This document shows, piece after piece, positions 45,902-56,472 of a stretch of 64,000 nucleotides of DNA. This DNA is from Apiosordaria backusii. Taxonomy: Eukaryota > Ascomycota > Sordariomycetes > Sordariales > Lasiosphaeriaceae. Each line of letters opens with the position of its first letter. The stretch's first letter is position 1. Where the stretch lies: positions 248,001-312,000 of the forward strand of contig JAUKTV010000014.1 in NCBI GenBank assembly GCA_030549205.1, written 5' to 3'. The position numbers and the translations under genes were made by a program. The notes beneath the pieces were generated by a model. It worked only from the letters and a program-made list of their open reading frames with translations. It was not told the DNA's origin and ran no database searches.

Positions 45902-47584
45902 TCAGTCAGCCCTGATTTCCGAACTGACCACCCCTTCGTCTGTTCGTTCCGCAGTAGCTTTGACTCCCCTGTCGCCGAACAACCCTCTCATCTTTGCTTT
46001 TAACTCATAATACCCCGTTAACCATTCCTCGGAATGCCCCTTCATCCTGCCATTTGTCTTTCCGTCCCCATCGACATATTCTTCGTTGACCCATTCAACC
46101 AACTCCCTTACATACTCCACTTCCTTTCCCTCCGCGTGCAACGAGTGGAACCCTCTGCCTAGACCCTTCTCCTGCACCTTTCTCTCGTACTCCTCTCTCA
46201 TTGACTTCTGACTTGGTAGCTTTGCCCTCCCGGCAAACACTCTCGCCACAACCTGAGCCTGAAAATCAAACAGCGAGAAAGTTGCCACATGGTAAGGTAC
46301 GCCAACGAACGCCAGTGTCGGGTCCGGGATGTAGAAAATATCCTTGTGCAAGTTGTGCGCCATGTTCCCATCTGATGTTACAACCAGATATCCACCTGAG
46401 TCCGTGACAGTTGCTGTATCAGAGTGAAGATGCGAGAGGAACGGGTAGGATGTGATATAACCTGTTGCTATGACCACATGGTGAATATTGTCAAGTACCT
46501 GGCCGTCTTTCAAGATGACCCTCCCGGGAATGGGCTGGCCATCTTCCAGAAAGTGTTTTACTCGTTGGTCGTCGCCAAGTACGAAGCGAGCGACTTCCGG
46601 CACTCGCTTTGAAGATGGCGGCAGAAGAGAGGCTGGAAGGTCATATTGCCCTCCACGAACACTTTGGTAGATTGTATTCGCGACCCCGTCGAGTTCCCGG
46701 CAGATATCCAAAGCAGAAACACCAGCACCAAGAACCACGAGATTCTGATTCCGGTATCTTTCTGGATTACGATACTGCTTCGAATGAATGATCCTGTGAG
46801 GAAACCTTGTTTTCCAGGCGCTGAGCCCCTCAATGCCGGGAATTCGTGGCATGTTGTAGTGTCCCGAGGCCACAACAACCCGATCAAATAAAGATAGTCT
46901 CTCAATGAACCGAACGCCAAACTCTCCTTTCTCTAATGTCACTGATCGCAATTCCCACTTCGACCCGTCGGGTGTTTTCTTGACCTCGTCCACCCGCGTG
47001 TGAAACAAAGTATGGGCATTCACACCGTGGACCTCTGCGAGGTTTTGGACGTACTCTTCAACATCCCTTTGACTGACCACGGATTCTGTACCCTCTGGCC
47101 AAGCACTCAGACTGCTGGCCATGAGGTACGTCGGGACGTTAGTGCGCAGGCCTGCGTAGCATGGTCCAGGTGGCGAAAACAGCACCTCGACGTCGAAGAG
47201 GTTCTCAGTTGCTTCGACCCGTATAGAGCAGCTGGTTTGTGTTCTGTCACTTCGTTCTGGAGGAGGCGTAACATAAGAAAAGTCCCCTCGTTTAGAGATC
47301 TCATAGTCCCCTCGGGAGGGCGTGTTGCTGGGATATGGTGGGTCAACGGGAACACGATCGTCGTAGTGCCAAATTCCACCGGCAATGCTTGACCGTTCGA
47401 AGACTGTCACTGAGACGCCTTCTTTCAGCAAATGGGCAGCTGTACATACGCCGCTAATACCTGCACCGATGACTGCGACCATCTGCTGAGGTGGTTGACC
47501 TCCGGATTCTAACATGTTTGTGACGCTGGTTGGAATATGACTGTAGAATTTGGACAAATGGTGTTTGAGTAGATGCAAACTCAA
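45902..47584 (-). CDS. FAD-dependent monooxygenase of the FMO/Baeyer-Villiger group
   Basis: A single exon of 560 residues (537 from the second Met at residue 24). Two Rossmann motifs are present: the FAD loop VIGAGISGVCTA (glycines 40, 42, 45) and the NADPH loop VVLGAGVSALD about 250 residues later, with the ATGYITSYPF box near residue 390. Between them is FPHRIIHSKQYR, a variant of the FMO/BVMO fingerprint FxGxxxHxxxY in which the glycine is replaced by His. Members oxygenate soft nucleophiles or ketones using NADPH and O2. Neighbouring TauD-type dioxygenase and O-methyltransferase genes suggest a tailoring or degradative role; the substrate is unknown. Confidence 0.9.
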   Translation of the reverse strand: MSLHLLKHHLSKFYSHIPTSVTNMLESGGQPPQQMVAVIGAGISGVCTAAHLLKEGVSVTVFERSSIAGGIWHYDDRVPVDPPYPSNTPSRGDYEISKRGDFSYVTPPPERSDRTQTSCSIRVEATENLFDVEVLFSPPGPCYAGLRTNVPTYLMASSLSAWPEGTESVVSQRDVEEYVQNLAEVHGVNAHTLFHTRVDEVKKTPDGSKWELRSVTLEKGEFGVRFIERLSLFDRVVVASGHYNMPRIPGIEGLSAWKTRFPHRIIHSKQYRNPERYRNQNLVVLGAGVSALDICRELDGVANTIYQSVRGGQYDLPASLLPPSSKRVPEVARFVLGDDQRVKHFLEDGQPIPGRVILKDGQVLDNIHHVVIATGYITSYPFLSHLHSDTATVTDSGGYLVVTSDGNMAHNLHKDIFYIPDPTLAFVGVPYHVATFSLFDFQAQVVARVFAGRAKLPSQKSMREEYERKVQEKGLGRGFHSLHAEGKEVEYVRELVEWVNEEYVDGDGKTNGRMKGHSEEWLTGYYELKAKMRGLFGDRGVKATAERTDEGVVSSEIRAD

Positions 47585-48523
47585 ACACCACAGCGTAGGA
47601 ACTAGAGGAAATTATTGGGTTTAGACCTGGTGCTGGTAACGTCGAGAGGGCAACATCTTTCTGGGGATGGCCTAACCCGTCGCATGAAGCACGCCATATG
47701 GCGTTGCTGATCGCGTAAACAACGAAGCCGATGCTTAAAAGGGTAGGTGTTCTGACATGTGCATGTGATCGAGTTGAGAAGGCCGAGTTCGTGGAAATCA
47801 AGCACGTCTATGTCGTCGGTATGCATGGCCTCGTTGTTTTCCTTTGCTTTGAACGGTATACTCAAGGTTGGATGATTCAAAACTTCAAGCTTGGAATTTG
47901 TATGACCAAGTCTTGAGTCGAAAAGAACAGCTAAAACAGATTGCTTCAAGAAGAGCACTGTCAACGCCCAATAAAGCCGGAACTCCGACGCTGTGATTCC
48001 TAGATTGAATATGCCCTTCGATGGCAAACCCCTACCGCCTCCATGCACTTCTATAATTCGCTCCTATCTGTATGGTGTGATAGTGTGGGATGGGTCGAGA
48101 TGCAGGCTGCCAAGCACACAATTCGTGACAGGCATGGCATCACAAACTTGCCAGTCAACTTCATTGTGGGCGGGTGGACGGACTGATGGCTCCGGTGGCT
48201 CTGTTTTCTTGATTGAAGATATGTCAGCGACGAGAAACAATGCAATTGTATCTTATTCCCGAGGGGGCACAATACCCCTCATTTGCACAGCACGTTGTAG
48301 TGATCTCGCAATTTGGAATACATATTGAATCATCGATAACCAGTTCTCCGAACCAGCACTTATATGAATGCTTGGTAATCCTAGCCCTGTTGACGAGCGG
48401 GGTGTATGTAGGTAGGTGCTTTGGCAATAGTAACCATATATGTCAACAACCCTCTTGTAAGAATATCAGGGCAGACTCGTCTGGAGCACAGATTATTAGA
48501 GACTTGGTTGTTAGTTACCAAAC
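47585..48523. promoter_or_regulatory. Divergent intergenic region of monooxygenase and dioxygenase genes
   Basis: A 939-bp interval between two start codons. Short frames on both strands (for example 47602-48048, minus) show no family likeness. It probably carries both promoters, which would allow joint regulation. Confidence 0.4.
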
Positions 48524-49827
48524 ATGGCCCCAGCTGCAATCGATACCTCAATCGTCGATACCATCGAGCCAAAGAAAGACACCTTAGCTCTTCCGGAGCC
48601 AGCTCGGCAACGCCTGATTAAGTCTGGCGTCGATTTATCCAACGGCTATCCATATCGTCCCTTAGTACCCCTGTATCTTCAAGACGTTTACAGCATCCGG
48701 AATGCCGAGCGTATCCATGAAGATGCAGGAGCCAGGGCAGACAAGTTCAAGAGGAACCTGCTGTCGGCGGCGACCAGGGTAACAGATTTGACAACTCACA
48801 TTGGCACTGAGATTGAAGGTCTTCAGCTAAAGGACCTCACACCTGAGCAACGAGACGAGCTTGCTCTCTTGATCGCAGAGCGTAGTGTTGTGTTTTTCAG
48901 AGACCAAGATATCACCCCTCAGCAACAAAAAGAGCTTGGAGAATGGTTTGGGGAGGTCGAGGTTCATGTATGCGATGGTATCCTACTCCTTCCTTGATAT
49001 AAGAAGCTGACTCTTCGTACAGCCTCAAGTTCCACAGGTACCTGGTGTTTTGGGGGTAACGGTTATCTGGCCAGACCTCCAGGCGCAAGATTTCCCTGCC
49101 AATTTTCGGAATCCGGGGGGTGCGTCTCGATGGCACACTGATCTTGTTCATGAGCGACAGCCTGCAGGCATCACGCATCTGCACAACGACACTGTCCCGC
49201 CCGTCGGAGGTGACACGCTCTGGGCCTCAGGCTACGGTGCTTATGAGAAGTTGTCCCCGGAATTTCGCAATTTTATCGACGGAAAGCAAGCTGTATATCG
49301 TTCCGCACATGCTTATCTTGACCGGGAGAATCCGAGTGCCGGTCCGAAGTTCGTCGAACGGATCCATCCTCTTGTTCGTGTGCATCCTGCGACGGGCTGG
49401 AAAGCACTCTGGGTGAATCGTGCAATGACTTTGAGAATTGTTGGGCTAGACAAAGCCGAGAGCGATTTGATCTTGAACTATCTGTACGACGTATACGAGA
49501 AGAACTCGGACATTCAGGTTCGGTTCAGATGGACCGCTGGGACTAGTGCTCTGTGGGATAACAGGTGAGCCAGTGACTACAGGGTTGATATGAGGACAAG
49601 AGTAAGCAGACTAACCTGCCGATAATACTAGGATCACCATCCACAGTGCGAGCTGGGATTACGGAGGAAGGCATCCACGACATGGAACTCGTGTGACGTC
49701 GCTGGCTGAAGCACCGTACTTCGACTCAAAAGCCCCAACACGTCGGCAGGCTCTGGGTCTGCTGGACGACGAAGAAAAGAGGGAACTGGGTTTTACGGCA
49801 GAGCGGGTGGGCGAGCATTTGCTTTGA
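48524..49827 (+). CDS. TauD/TfdA-family 2-oxoglutarate/Fe(II)-dependent dioxygenase
   Basis: Exons 48524-48967, 49023-49564 and 49632-49827 give 393 residues. The iron-binding triad is His186 and Asp188 in RWHTD and the distal His333 in ITIHSASWDY, placed there by the last splice; Arg345/Arg349 in RHPRHGTRVT can bind 2-oxoglutarate. The VVFFRDQDIT and PPVGGDTLWASGYGAYE blocks are typical of the fungal branch. Such enzymes hydroxylate substrates such as sulfonates, phenoxyacids or secondary metabolites, releasing succinate and CO2. The substrate is not evident. It converges with the O-methyltransferase gene, with 187 bp between the two stops. Confidence 0.93.
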
Positions 49828-50014
49828 TTTCATGGCCTTTCAACTCTGAGTCCCGGGCTTCGCTCCAGTGTTGGACGGGCCTGCCTTGGGGAGCTTGAAA
49901 TGTGCTGGACAAATCAGGAAGGAGCTGCTGTGCTCGTGTCAGTATTTTCGTGTGCGCCTACGCAGATTGCCGAACATTTTGTGAATTTAATCAGTTTCAT
50001 CGTTCACTATACAA

Positions 50015-51517
50015 CTACATCAACCTCACCTCAATCAGACAATCCATCCGCATCTTCGGCCTGCCGATGACATTTGTGATCTTCAATCTTTCGTCCACGC
50101 TACTAAACAACGCCTGCCACTCCTCCAGCGACCTCTCCTTCGCGTTGAACATCGACAGCATCGTCAAATCCAACGCCCGTGCCCTCTCCTCTTGCGCCTT
50201 TGGCATCCCGCCGTTCGCCTCAGGAAGCACAATATCGCAAATGATGATCCGGCTGTCTTTACCCATAGCCTCCACGAGCAGCTTCAATATCTTCTGACAA
50301 TACGAGTCCGACCAGTTGTGCAAGATATTCCGCAAGAAATAAACACTTGCCCCTCTTGCCTCCTCAGGCTGCCCATTAAAGAAATCATGCGCCATGAACT
50401 TGACCCTCCCCATCAACCCGTTCTTCAACACCAGTGACTCCGATTGCTTCCTGAGATCCTCAAAATCCTGCACCAAAAACCTGAGCTGACTGTGTTCTTT
50501 TCCAATAGCAACCGAGATATGCCCAATCCCACCCCCGACGTCCACCACCAACCCACCATCCCCTGACCTACCAATGTCTTCCCACGGATACCCTCTCGCG
50601 ATATTGTCGGGAGAATCAACCACATACCCACTCGCAAACGCATCTACAAACTGCCCAAATCTGACCATATTATCCGGGTTGCTTTCTTTGTAATCAAAGA
50701 ACGTCTCCCCGCCAAACGCAAGCGCAAAAGCCGTCTGCTTTGGGTCATCACTCTCAGGGTACTTTTCCACCGCCTCGACCAGCTTCCCCACGGCGGGCAA
50801 CAGCTCGGCGTGTCGGAACCAAATACACTGCCTCATCTTTTCGTCTGTTGCCAAGTTTTTTGACCAAGCCGTATGCGAGAAATACCCGGGCTTTGTCTCG
50901 ACGAAGAAGTAGTTTGTCGCTGCCATGCGCAGGAACCTGCCAAGCACGTGCTCGTTCAATTTGGTCTTGGTGGATAGTTCGTTCAGGCTGATTGGGCTGC
51001 CAAGGGGAACATTCTGGGGGACATTGAAGTGGCAGAGCACCTGCATTGTTCCCAGGTGGCAGAGGTTTGTGAATGCGAAGAGACGAGTGGTCTCGGAAGG
51101 CCCTATAGCCAGCGCGTGTAGGGCCTTGGTGGCTTCGATCAAAGCGAGTCTAGCTGCAGAGAGTTTCTCGTCGGTCTCAGGAATTGGATGTGCGGGTGAA
51201 TCAGAAGCGAAGGAGGGCTGGGGCAGGTTGTGGGATTGAAGATAGGTGGTTATAATGGATGCGTGTTTGGCTATCTCCTGAGCCAGATGGGTCAAGGGAG
51301 GGGGGTTGGAGCCCATGTTGTCGGAGTTGTCATTCAATCTGCAGTGACTTTGCAGGGTTCTTGTTGTGTTCACCCAAGAACCTTTTACCCCTTTATCTTT
51401 TACATCGGCAACCGTCTCATCGTTCCAATGAACTAGCTGAGTCAAGACACTCGCGTTGATATCGAAAAACCAGTCAGGAAAACTGACCTTCATGAACTGG
51501 GCCTCGGAGCTCCCCAT
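50015..51517 (-). CDS. Plant-type S-adenosylmethionine-dependent O-methyltransferase
   Basis: One long frame of 500 residues; the second Met at residue 68 (base 51316, MGSNPPPLTHLAQEI) starts a 433-residue protein that matches the usual fungal size, so it may be the real start. The dimerisation helix region is followed by the SAM motif LVVDVGGGIGH (residues 324-333), a second acidic loop VQDFEDLR, and YFLRNILHNWSD with the His that serves as general base in this family. A methyl group from SAM is moved to a hydroxyl of a phenolic or polyketide substrate. Genes of this type often sit in secondary-metabolite clusters, and it is close to a monooxygenase and a dioxygenase here. Confidence 0.9.
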   Translation of the reverse strand: MGSSEAQFMKVSFPDWFFDINASVLTQLVHWNDETVADVKDKGVKGSWVNTTRTLQSHCRLNDNSDNMGSNPPPLTHLAQEIAKHASIITTYLQSHNLPQPSFASDSPAHPIPETDEKLSAARLALIEATKALHALAIGPSETTRLFAFTNLCHLGTMQVLCHFNVPQNVPLGSPISLNELSTKTKLNEHVLGRFLRMAATNYFFVETKPGYFSHTAWSKNLATDEKMRQCIWFRHAELLPAVGKLVEAVEKYPESDDPKQTAFALAFGGETFFDYKESNPDNMVRFGQFVDAFASGYVVDSPDNIARGYPWEDIGRSGDGGLVVDVGGGIGHISVAIGKEHSQLRFLVQDFEDLRKQSESLVLKNGLMGRVKFMAHDFFNGQPEEARGASVYFLRNILHNWSDSYCQKILKLLVEAMGKDSRIIICDIVLPEANGGMPKAQEERARALDLTMLSMFNAKERSLEEWQALFSSVDERLKITNVIGRPKMRMDCLIEVRLM

Positions 51518-52054
51518 GTAGCACCCGGAGCTAAATCAATGTCAGTTGACACAAAAGTCATCCTGGAATAAACAGATCAAGAGTAACAGTTCACCACCTG
51601 CCTTCAGAACTTCGAGATACATATGACACCACTGCACTAATCATTCAGCTTCAATTCAGGTGCATAAGGGGATGTTTGCTGTCTGTAGGTAAATACAAAA
51701 TCGTAGTAAGTGAAGTGAAGGCCATGCTCCAGTTACCTGTTGCGTAGTCATGATCACTTGAAGCGAATTAATAAACACTACTTCGTGGTCTCTGAGACAC
51801 GATGTTGAACGCATTGCATTAATGTTGAATATAGAGGCTAGTAACTAATAAATAAATAATAGTATAAAATCCATCCTCATTTTGTCATAGCCCCTGAAAT
51901 CCTCGAAGTATCGCCAGCGACATGGCATAATTATGGCTCGTGATATCCATCATCACTTCACCTGGCCTCCTCAACTATTGTTTATCCCAGATTATTTTAC
52001 CCCTTTCCCAAGAATATTGCATGATATCAAAAACCTGCTGAGCGAAATAGCGAC
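51518..52054. other. Spacer, 537 bp
   Basis: Upstream of the O-methyltransferase and downstream of the SNF2 gene. Markedly AT-rich at 51760-51880, otherwise nothing recognised. Confidence 0.5.
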
Positions 52055-55000
52055 TTAATCAGACTCTGAACCTGAGTGCTCTCCCCCATCTTCATCATCG
52101 CTTTCGCCACCGGAGCCACTACCACCACTACTCCGATCATCACTGTCATCATCACTGTCATCTTCATCACTGGAAGAATCACTGCTGTCGCCGCTCTCGC
52201 TGTCAGTATCATCATCATCCATATCGTTGCCCTCGATGTACTCCTCATCACCCTCCATATCAGCATCATCTTCGACCACGAAATCCAAGATGTCCCCCAT
52301 GCCCAGAAGCTCGCAGACCTCTGAGATTGGCAGCTTCTCAGTTTGGCCCATGCCATCCATGACGTCTGCAATTCTCTTCTGCTTTGTATCCTGTCGCTTG
52401 AGAATCTCCTCATCTACAGACCCCGCGGCTACGATCTTGGCCGTATGAACCTCCTTGGTCTGCCCAATGCGGTGGACTCTGGCGAAGGCTTGCCGCTCGA
52501 GACAGATATGCCACCAATGGTCGTAGACAATAGCCCGATTGGCAACTGTCAGATTAAGTCCGTGGGCACCGCAAGTGACTGAAATCAGCATGATCTTGAT
52601 CTCTGGAACTGTCTTGAAGTTGGTGATGGCCTTGTCCTGTTCATTGGCCTCCATCTCACCCCAAAGGTAGACAAAACGGTGCCCATTCTGATAGAGCATT
52701 CGACCGAGGATTGACAGCATTGAAATCCATTGGACGAAAATAATTATCTTGTCGTTGGGAGCTTCTGACTGCCATTTGTTAACCAGATCGATGGTTGCCT
52801 TGGTTTTGGCGCTGTGTGGAATCGGCTTCCACGGAGTCTTGTCAGCACTCTTTAAGAACTTTGCCGTATTTTTCCTGGTGTGTTGGACTGTTACAGTTGG
52901 TTGCTTCTGTTTCTTGATCTTCGATTGATGCCCCTTCGGCTTGCCAGATTTTGTTCCCTTGTCAGACTTTCCCTTTTTGCGCGACCCCGACTTCTTTGAA
53001 TTTCCCTTGTCTTCCTTATCCGATTGCTTGGACTCGTCCTCGATATTGGTCTGTCTTGCACTAAATCGTGGCTGCATCCCGTTATCATCATCGCCAGGGT
53101 TACGCCAAGGTCGTGATCTTCCAATGGAAGGCAGGTCGTCCATCTGATGACTGGGACAATTCTTCGCACCAGACTTGAGTCGATCGACTGGCCCTCCGCA
53201 GCACGGGCAGCATGGCGCATCCCCCCTTTTCCTGGCAAGTCTCAGTTGGTTGTTAAAGCATGACCCACAGAAGAGATGGCCGCACTAGACAAAAAGAGTA
53301 GACCCTGTTAGCATCAGGGTGTAAACCTAGAAGTACTCGATCTGACTTACTGCCTCCACAATTTTAGGGCTTCTCGTCGCAACCCGCTTGCAGTGTTTGC
53401 AGAAGCATTTGCATTTGACCTCGTCATCTACCAGCAGTTTGGATGCATCTGCAAGGGCCTGCTTTTCTTGCGCTTCGTACCAAGTGCGCTCAACGAGGGC
53501 CGGGTGCGAGGAAAAGAAGCGCAGATGGTCAAATGCCCTTCGCATTGCTCCCCTTGATACATCCGAAGTTTGCCTAGCTTCCCGATATTGCTGGGTACGA
53601 TCGGTCAGTTTCTTGAGATCCCTCTTCTTCTGATCGTATACCTCACGCTCGAAAGGTGAGAGCTCGACCCTGACAACCTCAACGGGATGCGCGCGAGGGA
53701 TCTGAAGAATGGGGGCGCCCATGAGTTCTGCGTCAACACAACGTCTGAGTGTAAGGTCGGAGAGAATGGCCTGTAGTTGTTCCATTTGCTCCTGGTCGTT
53801 CTCAATGTTTCCCATGGCCTCATAGTAGGTGCTGAATTGGCTGAATTTGGTGCCGAGAAAATCAAGGTACGGAAATATCTCGTCCGTCATGTTTGTCATT
53901 GGTGTCCCTGTCAAAACCCAACGATGCTTGCCTGGAAGGTACCTGCAAGCCTTGGAAGTGCTGCTCATTCGGTTGTTGATCGCATGGGCTTCATCAAGAA
54001 CCACGCGGTGCCAGTCAATCTTAAATAAGGGCCCCCGTACTCACGAACCAATTCCTTCCAAGATGGATCTTGACTCTCTCTTAGCTCCTCGATCTCAGCG
54101 AGGATTGATTTCTGAGGGGCCTGGCGTTGAATTTGCGCATAGTTGGTGATTCTGAAGCAGAGTTATTTTATTAGCATGCCTCACTGGGAGCATCTGTCAG
54201 CAGGCACTCACATGACGTTGTGATCATTGACTTGATGATCGGCCGCTGTCCCAGCCCTCTTATAAACCATCACCCGCATTCCCTTAGGCTCACAGTGGTC
54301 CTGAATCTCTCTCAACCATTGCGTCAACAACTTTTCTGGTGCTATGATGAGAGTTTTGGATGCCTTGGCTTTGCGATCAGGAGGGTTCTGTGCCATGCAC
54401 GCGAGAAGCTGAATAGTTTTTCCCAGGCCCATTTGGTCGGCGAGGATCCCTCCATGGGGTCCATGGGGATGGAATTCCCGGGCACACATCCACCTCACTC
54501 CTAATAACTGTCGTGTTTATGAAAAGATTAGTGCGCTGATGTAATTTTAGGTGAAAGAGTAGGTACAAACATACCTGGTGGTTGTAGAGGGTTGTCTTGA
54601 ACCCAGGTAGCTTCCACTTCCCATCCACAGCTTTGCACTTATCAGTCCCAAAGGACTGTGTGGCTTGACGGAGGTTATCGTAGTCTTGGACAGCTTGGTG
54701 GTTCGTACGGTCGAGCCGGTTCGCAATGGTTTCCAAGGCTTCATGGATTTGCTGCTGGACTTTTGTCCTGGTCGTAACCAGGGTGCTTTGGTCAGTTGGC
54801 ACACCTTCCTCGATTTTGATTTGGACCGTTATTGGATCAAATTCGTTCATTCCTTGTTGGCCACTTGTGGATGCTGACACTACCTGCGATCTGTCGAGGA
54901 ATTGAGAGCTGGGAATGACCTGCTGTCTCTTGCCGGCGCGAACTTCACAAGGCTCCTCAGATGCCTTGCGTTTGAGATCCGGCTGGCTTCCATGGCAATG

Positions 55001-55312
55001 GCCTGAGTACTGTTCTTTCCAGTACTCTTTGGCGTTTTTTGGGCTTCCATGTCGGTCCGGTTTCTTCTTCGTGTGTTTACTATGCTTCTTCTTCCCTTTC
55101 CCCTTGTCATTTTGGCGGGTTTGTTGCAACTTACCGCTAGCGCCTGGGTCAACGGCTAGGGCAAATGTCGAGAGTGTGTGAACTGAGACAGAGTCTCGTA
55201 CTCCAGCTTCAGTAGCTTCTGTGACAGAATTCCCAGGAGTCGCAGATCCCTGCCCAGTTGTGCCAGTCGCCGGTTCATTCATGGGAGTGGGCGATTCATT
55301 CTCAGAAGCCAT
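52055..55312 (-). CDS. SNF2-family ATPase with inserted RING finger (Rad5/Rad16-like layout), one apparent frameshift
   Basis: Exons 55312-54575, 54507-54212, 54151-53351 and 53284-52055; about 1021 residues if one missing base is allowed for. After a basic, disordered N-terminus come Walker A ILADQMGLGKT (GLGKT at 273-277), DEAH at 398-401, LTGTPM, then a RING finger whose Cys residues are split by the last intron (CKHCKRVA, CGHLFCGSC, CCPCCGG), then the helicase C-terminal half with IIFVQWISML and ARVHRIGQ, and a long Asp/Ser tail. This order is that of Rad5/Rad16/HLTF, chromatin or DNA-repair translocases with ubiquitin-ligase potential. In exon 3 the frame slips at the C5 run 54032-54036; one more base would give YGGPLFKIDWHRVVLDEAH and make all phases exact. 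Confidence 0.87.
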
Positions 55313-56472
55313 GATGATCGAACTGAGCAGGTATTACCTAGTCCAGCTTGTTAGTCTCGATGTCCTTCGAAGAAAATGCGACTTACTGACCCAAGGCTTG
55401 ATCGATTGGAGGAGGAAAAGATGAGAGAAAATATCCACGCTGCAGCAGACGAGAGAGATCTTCTGTCTTGCGTAAAAAGCGGAGGGCTTGAAAGAGAATG
55501 GGATGAAATGAAACTTTTGTCGGGAAAGAACTAGTAGATAAATTGAGGTGGACAGATGAAGCAGGAGCGATGGCTGAGCTGATTTGGCGTGTTGGAAAGA
55601 AGGCGCTGGAGCGTTGAGTGGCCCAGAAAGGCCACCTAGGGTATCAAGGAGAGAATAGTTTTGGAAGAATACTCTCGGAAATTGCCTAGGGAGGCTACGA
55701 TGAGAGGCGAAAATCTTTCTTCGGACTGAGTAGTCGATCAGCTTGGTGCCTTGTTGAAAGCCGCTTGTAAGGGAATCTCCAGAGGTTGGGGAAGCTCTGT
55801 CGTTGACGATGAGAGGGGAAGTGAGGTGGGAAGCTGAGTGTTTGGTGAGAGAGGTTGTAGAAGAGGGAGTGGGTAAAAATGAAACGGGAAGCTGAGTGGG
55901 TGGGAGTGGGAGTGGCAGTGGGAGTGGGAGAGGAAGTTAGAAAGGCAGCTGGAGAGGTAGAGAGAAGATAAGAAAGAGACCGCGAGAAAGAACTGCAGGT
56001 TAAGAGCGAAAAAGGACTCACGAGCGGCTGACACTGGATTATGAGGTAGCGAAAGAGGTTGTTCTTTGCTTCCCTGCCAGAGAGCTCCTCTAAAACAGGC
56101 TTGATGATGGACTTGAAGGTTTCTAATTCGAAACAACTGGAAACTGACACCGAATAACGGCAGTTGCATGCACCATTTTTGGCACATTTAGTTCGTCAGA
56201 TAGACTTGACCAAGGCATCCAGAGATTTTCTCGCACACCACAAACATAAAGTCAGCCTCACTTATTGGACCCCCACCTTCAAGTTTGGATTCGTGAAGAG
56301 TAAGGTAGTCTCTAGGTTGTTCATCATGAAGTAACGAAACCTGATGGACAACAGAATCGATAGATGAATAGTAACACAAGACATGGGTATCAAAAGCATC
56401 CTCCAACGCACTCTCACAGATAACGGATCCCCTATGTCTTGCGTGTGCTTACACACCATACTAACTCTACAC
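55313..56472. other. Gene-free, purine-rich interval upstream of the SNF2 gene
   Basis: A 1.16-kb region rich in G and A on the plus strand, including a G-tract cluster at 55899-55929 (listed separately). Long frames on the minus strand here are low-complexity reflections of this bias. It probably contains the SNF2 promoter and leader and the 3' end of the CorA gene. Confidence 0.5.
55899..55929 (+). other. G-quadruplex-type motif
   Basis: Five GGG runs with short loops (GGG-T-GGG-AGT-GGG ... GGG-AGT-GGG) within 31 bases, satisfying the usual G-quadruplex pattern. It lies about 590 bp upstream of the SNF2 start codon. Confidence 0.5.
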
